Assembly (NCBI GenBank): GCA_034190875.2 | Contig: CM067358.1 | Span: 54,102,767-54,166,766, forward strand | Reading direction: 5' to 3' | Length of the DNA: 64,000 nucleotides | Source of the DNA: Urechis unicinctus | Lineage: Eukaryota; Annelida; Polychaeta; Xenopneusta; Urechidae | Shown here: positions 58,690 to 64,000 of the stretch, piece by piece | How the letters are laid out: each line of letters begins with the position of its first letter | How positions within the stretch are numbered: position 1 is the stretch's first letter | Program-made: the position numbers and the translations under genes | The notes under the pieces: model-generated | Told to the model about the DNA's origin: nothing | Databases searched by the model: none | Seen by the model: the letters and a program-made list of their open reading frames with translations, nothing else

Positions 58690-61600
58690 ACTTTTTTCTT
58701 CTCTGACCATTAATACTAGCTGCTTTGTCAAGCTTTCCTTTTGCCAATGAAACATGCTGCTCCGATTAGCTCTCTTGCTGTTAAGTTAAGATTACCTTTT
58801 CAGCACAGCTGCTTGATTTGCCTGGGTTTTAACTTCAGTCTTTATGGTTGTGGTCTGTAAGTTGGTGTTGTAATCTTACGATCAGTTTAAATTGCAGTTT
58901 CCATGCCTTCTGTGTGTATTTATATGTCAGACATGTTGTGAACATTGTGTTTTATGCCTGAGTTATTTGATTAAAGTAAATATGTGTACGCGGTGGTGTT
59001 GGGTCGATTTGTTGATTGAGCGTAGGGTTGAGTGAGCGGGCGAGATTAGCTAGTGTGTGAATGAATAATACATGAAGATAAGGGGCTGGGGTAAGTCAAT
59101 GTGTGAGTAAGGAGAGTTTAAATATAGTTTAACGACACGCCGGCACTAGTGTGTTATCTGGTGAGTGAATCTCGATGGGAAATATAATGAATTCGTGGGT
59201 TTGTTACTTAGTTCGTGAGCTAGTGTGTGTGTGTGTGTGAGAGTGAGTGAGTGAGTGAGTAAGTTCGCGAGTGAGTTCGTGAGTTAGGGAGTGAGTGAGT
59301 TCACGAGTGAGTTCGCGAGTAAGTTCGTGAGTGAGTGCGTCGATGCTTTAACCCCGCCAAATATTTGCATAGTATCAATAAAAGAAACCTGAGTGGCGTA
59401 TTCTCCAAGCGGATCGTGACAAAAGAGCGCTCTCAGTCTCTACCAAACAGCTGACACACATCAACAACAACCAGTTTATGATAGAGCCCAAAACAGCAGT
59501 GGATTCTGTCGGCGCGATAATAGCCCAGAGCCGCGGCACAGGGGCATGTCTTTTCATAACAACAGTCGAGCAGCCGGGCACTGGGTCATGTACAACACTG
59601 TGTGAGGCGTATCAACCGTACGAGTGGTTGACTTAACCGTCTGTTTTCCGTCGAGTAGCGTCATTCGCTATACCGATACGGGCCTCGTTGTATTCTGGTA
59701 GACTGCCCCGCATGAAGATACAGCGAGGAATACACAGCGCAACCAACACTCCTGAGCTGACTGCGCATATTTTGATGGCGTTCAGTTGTAATGGAGACTA
59801 CGTTCAACGGACGCGAGGAAAACGCCTCTCCATGTAAGTAGTTTTTCACCAAGATTTCGCAGGCGTCATGGAAAGTTGTATAAAGATATTCGCTGGCATC
59901 ACGAACGTCACTGTATAAGGTCAACATGGCGTAGCTCCAATAGGCACGGTAGGCCCGGGCCTACACATCGTTTCCAAAAATGAATCGCACCATATTGGAT
60001 CTATAGTTTAAAAAAATCTCGGGGGAGGTCCCCCGAACCCCCCATACCAAGTGGGCCTATACTTCGTAATAGGCCCAGCTGCGCCCCTGGTCAATCGTCT
60101 GATGAACCAATGTGAGTGGAATTCACCTCCAAAAGGCAGTGTTGTTAGCCGTACACGCTGATTTAGTTTCTCATGAGACTTTGATGTAAAACGCAGTGCT
60201 GCATGTAATGTGGTTATCCTTGATGCCTGATTTAAGTAGGGCACATATGCTTTACAACGCAGCGTCGCTCGTAATGACACAATAATATGATAAGAGGCCA
60301 AAACAAACATACGTTTTATTTCCACCCGCCATAACTTGAGCTGTTAGTCCAGACCCCAACGTAATGAGATCCGTTATGCAACCAATGATGGGTGTTGTTA
60401 CAACTGGCAGTATGGCGTATATAGGTAATGGTGATCCGCTCACACTAAAGCTGTATCCAGAGAGCCAACTAACCGAGCCAACAGGTGTGCTCCCGCGATA
60501 ACAGCCGCGGCGTTTACATTTGCCATCTGTTACATTCTGCTTGTCATCATGCTAAATATATAAGTACCAATACAGTAATGGGAGCAACATGGCTGCAATC
60601 GCCGAGGGGTCGAGATACCGCTCAAATGCGCAATGCGCAGATCAATGCGTCTCCGCTCAGCGTGGTCGCGCCCAGCTCCTTTGAGTGGAGGCTCTATGGT
60701 GAACTTGATTAATCTTTCAGTTACATATCTTGTCACCGCTTTGGTGGGAAGATTCTATATGGAAGCCAAAATGCGACGTCACATCGCTTATAGCAGTCTT
60801 CACTGGCTCCTTACACCATTTCCCTGTATCATTCTAGTCATTTCTGGGAGGTAACATTTCTGGGACCATGAATAGGACAAATATCATATTCACATGATTA
60901 TTTTAAGAAAGTCTGGGGCTAATATGATTTATCATTAAAGACGTAATACAATGCCTCAAAGGTCTTTATTTTGTTGTTGTTGGAGCCAGTCTGGCTATTT
61001 TCGCACCTTTTTGCTGGCACAACGTCGGATCGGATAGGGTTGTGACGACATAAGTTTGTAGCCATAAGCTACAAAATACTGTCGTCATAATCCACCCGAA
61101 TCATGCCTATATTTTAGCACCGGTGATTTTCTAAATAACCATATAAGTTTGGTATTTATCCGCAGCGAAAAGGTGTAAAAGAGCCAGTCCAAAAACCCAT
61201 GGGAGGTTAACATTTAGGGGCCCGGAGATATTTTTCTAGGGGCCCCTGGTTATTTAGACCCCTGGCACAAGGTTCGGGACTCGGCGGGGACACAAAATTA
61301 TGTTGTCTTAATCCCATCCGACCCTGCGTTGCGCCTGTAGGATTGCTATACAAGTAAACGACATTTGACGCCTTGTATTTTGTCTTAATAAACGTTTCTA
61401 ACTGATGAATCATCCATATGTTCTAGCCCCAGTCTTTCTCTAAAGACACATGCAAATTTGATATTCATCCTTTTCATGGTTCCTGAGTTATTACCTCCCA
61501 GACATGACTAGAATGCTACTGAGATCAGGTGTTAAGGAGCCATTGAAGATTTTTATAAGCAATGTGACGTCATACTTTGTTGCGCTATTGGGGGCGTGGG

Positions 61601-61871
61601 TGGGGGTCGAGGCGGGGATAAGGGGACCCCATAATCAACTGCCTCTCAACGCTTAGTAACCGAATTTCATAGGAAGAGAACTAAAGCACTTTTTCAATTT
61701 GTTTTAACATATATTCGAATAAAATTCATTCGAATGATGAATATTTTGACAAACATACTATATAAAAGTCAAGATTTTTAAACATGGCAAGACTTTTCCG
61801 TTACGTCACTGATTGGTCCCAGAGGCGTTCTCAGTCAACGTTTATTGCTGCTTAGCTGACAACTGCTTTCT
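58690..61871. other. Gene-poor region with simple repeats and possible transposon remnants
   Basis: A GAGT/GTGAGT-rich stretch lies at 59225-59345. An inverted repeat built on TGACGACA...TGTCGTCA lies at 61042-61087. Palindromic AGGGGCCCCT lies near 61238. No exon is recognised. Confidence 0.4.
59937..60090. mobile_element. Possible short DNA transposon with GC-rich ends
   Basis: The left end reads AGGCACGGTAGGCCCGGGCC and contains the perfect palindrome TAGGCCCGGGCCTA. The right end, on the minus strand, reads CCAGGGGCGCAGCTGGGCC. The interior holds a CGGGGGA/TCCCCCG hairpin. CAGGGGCG-type ends are common in hAT elements, but the two ends are only loosely similar and no duplication is seen. 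Confidence 0.35.
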
Positions 61872-62760
61872 ATGGGCTACAAAGCCGTGACGTCACGGAC
61901 TAACCGTGGTGCCATTGCGACGCCTCGACAGGGTGCTAACAAACCATTCGCCATCCTGGTTGCATTGCGCAAACTTCATTACTCAAGGAGACATTTTTCG
62001 TTTATCAGTGTGAGAGTGAAAGATTCGCTGGTTCACCATTACACTGGACTTCCAATTGCTGTTGATTTTGACAGTTTGTTTGCGTTGTGCGACCGGTTCG
62101 AGATTCATAACAACATGGGATGGAAGGTAGAGACCATCACCTCATAGGTTCAGCTTTTTCTGACCCTAATGAAACTGAAATTCCAAGTTCCGTGTTTCGG
62201 ACACAACAATATCCACTGTAACTCTTACATGACTTCATATGCTCCACGATATGCTCTTCGAGGGATCGCTCCGTGGTTCAAGAATACTTTCTCTTCCCAA
62301 GAACCAGACGTCCATGCCCCCCTGTTTCAGTTCAGTCACAAGCTGCTGCATTATTCTGGACTGCATTGTTCAATGCGCGATTCCAGCCCAAATTGACCAA
62401 CGTAGAGCGACATTTTCCCACTAAAAGCAGCGGGACACTTTGAAGGGGTTGGTTGGTGTGGCACCATAGGGTGTGATCACCGATGTAGTCAGCTTATACC
62501 CCGGATCAGTTAATGACAAAAGTCACATTTTGGCCACATTTCTCTCCTCACCCCAATTCATCACAGTTTAGGCTGTTGCAAATGCAAGGGCTCGTATTCG
62601 TGTTAAGAGGTGCATACAGACAGTCAAATAATTTGCTATCTTGGACTTTATCCCCCACCCGTACAGATATGTGTCTAGTTAAATATTCAGACCTGTGTCT
62701 GTCATGTCAATCTGCAGAACCCTTTGTTGTAAGGAAGTAGAGGATGCTTACTAATGTACT
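61872..62760 (+). mobile_element. Decayed HARBI/DDE_4-type transposase
   Basis: Pieces in changing frames follow the order of a DDE_4 (HARBI1-related) transposase. KDSLVHHYTGLP near 62025 matches the YTG(L/F)P motif. CCIILDCIVQCAIPAQIDQR near 62345 stands in the strand bearing the first catalytic Asp. Then come KGLVGVAP, a TAG stop, and GVITDVVSLYPGSVNDKS near 62450-62520 (second Asp in NDKS). Last is ARIRVKRCIQTVK, a stop, then FAILDF near 62590-62650 (family ARxHVERxIxRxKxFxIL). Stops and frameshifts throughout show it is inactive. Ends were not located. Confidence 0.8.
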
Positions 62761-63533
62761 ATATTGTGTTGTCAAGTATGAATGTGATTCTGCCACCTGT
62801 CCGGCCCATGTACTTTTGTATATGACGTGTACACAGCTGATGATTCAAATTATTGGCCATATTTAGCAAATAAAATTTGTCTCTTCTCATTTGTCCAAAC
62901 TATTTCAGATGCATATCTACTGTTACAAGTTTTTCACATTCAGTCCTGCTTGAAGTACATACGAAAAAAATGGGAAGAAACAATTTTGATTGAATCAAAT
63001 AAAACCGGCATATTCTGAAATTTATATAAGTCCACCTCTCAAGAATACGGGCAAGAAGTGCTCCTCATAGAACTCGGGGATGATTGATAGGTGCAACCCA
63101 CGATGTGTCCCAAATCACTGATATCAATATAATAGTAATTGGGGTGTACAACAACAAGTGAAACTCCATGCCCAAGCCGCGGGACACAAAGATGTTTCGT
63201 ATATTCAAGGAACCAAACATGCCCTGATCTGATGCAACATCCACTGATTGCAATGCCCCAATCAGACGCCGCGTTTCTCAGTTGTCGTCTCTGATTGGAC
63301 AATGTCACATTTCCATAAGAGTTGGTGCCATTTTGGTTTTTATCCGCTTCGTAGCGGATTTAGCGGTCTTTTCGTTAGAACTGAAGTATATGCTTTAACC
63401 TAAACCGTGGAAATGACAATCACTACAATAGTCACATTCCATGATATTGAAAGACTTTCGAAAGAAATGTGCACGCTGCCTTACGTTTGAGTTATAAGAG
63501 GCACTTAACGAAGTGTTCTGACTTTGTTTTCAG
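62761..63533. other. Intron or upstream region of the PDZ gene, nothing recognised
   Basis: No exon is recognised. The PDZ exon at 63534 opens with an acceptor, so this is probably intron. Confidence 0.45.
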
Positions 63534-64000
63534 GGAACTCCGCCATCACCCAGCGAGTGTGTGTGCTACAGATTCCTTCTGATGATCTACCAGGTTCCAA
63601 GAATCAATCCGGGCAACAGAACTTTGGTTTTGCCATTCGGGGACCATGGGTAACTGCTGTTACACCCGGGTCCCTGGCATGGTCCTCGGGGATGAGGGAA
63701 GGACAAAAGATCATCTTCATTGAGGGTGAGAGCGTCAAAGGAGAAGGTACCAAACAAATATTGCATCGCATTCGGCGTTACGGAAGAGACAAATTGACTC
63801 TACTCGTTGAAGGTTTGTAGCGCAAATGACCTCCATACAATCTACTTGATGGTGTTCATACGATTATAATAATCATTTCAGTAAATCATTGTTGGATTGA
63901 CCGTTGTTTATTAGTTATATTTATGTTATTCACAGATCCAGTGGAATCAGCTGATGTGATCATTGATCTGGATTCATATGATGAAGACAGTGTGGATCAA
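63534..64000 (+). CDS. PDZ-domain protein, two internal exons (partial)
   Basis: Exon 63534-63812 follows a strong acceptor (GTTTTCAG), and exon 63936-64000 continues past the window. They join in frame through a split Asp codon. The first exon is essentially one PDZ domain: VCVLQIPSDDLPG, a carboxylate-binding loop FGFAIRG, VTAVTPGSLAW, GMREGQKIIFIEGES and a final helix and strand ILHRIRRYGRDKLTLLVE. The following sequence is acidic (IIDLDSYDEDSVDQ). PDZ domains bind C-terminal peptides of partners, often at membranes. The FGFAIRG loop and single-domain exon resemble PDZ modules of signalling regulators, but the parent family cannot be named from this fragment. No 5' exons were identified upstream. 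Confidence 0.8.

Overview
The window is metazoan nuclear DNA: compact coding exons with GT-AG introns, AT-rich intergenic sequence, many minisatellites and microsatellites, and several kinds of decayed or non-autonomous transposons. The proteins (MOB2, a FASTK-family RAP protein, a CABIT+SAM adaptor, an AADAC/NCEH1-type esterase, a PDZ protein) are animal proteins. The SINE-like repeat with an ACTC tail and a possible miR-2 hairpin suggest a protostome, perhaps a mollusc; this placement is inference.

Layout. 48-5512 (+): the last nine exons of an acidic, Ser/Lys-rich protein I cannot name firmly. 8082-12350 (-): a glycine-rich, probably type II membrane protein with an 11-copy 66-bp coding repeat and a one-base frame break. 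13010-14790: a large 41-bp satellite. 15170-16218 (-): a 5'-truncated non-LTR reverse transcriptase. 16478-19463: a cluster of very small transposons. 19666-22278 (+): a complete six-exon FASTK-family gene. 23270-23859: a possible solo LTR and two more small transposons. 25629-27875 (+): a five-exon CABIT+SAM gene whose second 5' splice site has been amplified into a 37-bp minisatellite. 28957-31363 (-): a six-exon AADAC/NCEH1-like esterase with one frame break. 34938-45355 (-): MOB2, with two alternative first exons and introns full of tandem arrays. 47085-61880: gene-poor, with a SINE-like repeat, a miR-2-like hairpin candidate and a 2.1-kb array of 45-bp units. 61872-62760 (+): a decayed DDE_4/HARBI-type transposase. 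63534-64000 (+): the start of a PDZ gene that runs off the window.

The most novel signal is a family of very short transposons (41-62 bp, one of 834 bp and one of about 122 bp). They have TAGC...GCTA ends and 9-bp target-site duplications, and five of these duplications are exact at well-defined ends. The genes are unrelated single-copy loci and show no sign of acting as a pathway. Exon boundaries were read by eye from splice consensus and frame continuity. No database search was possible.
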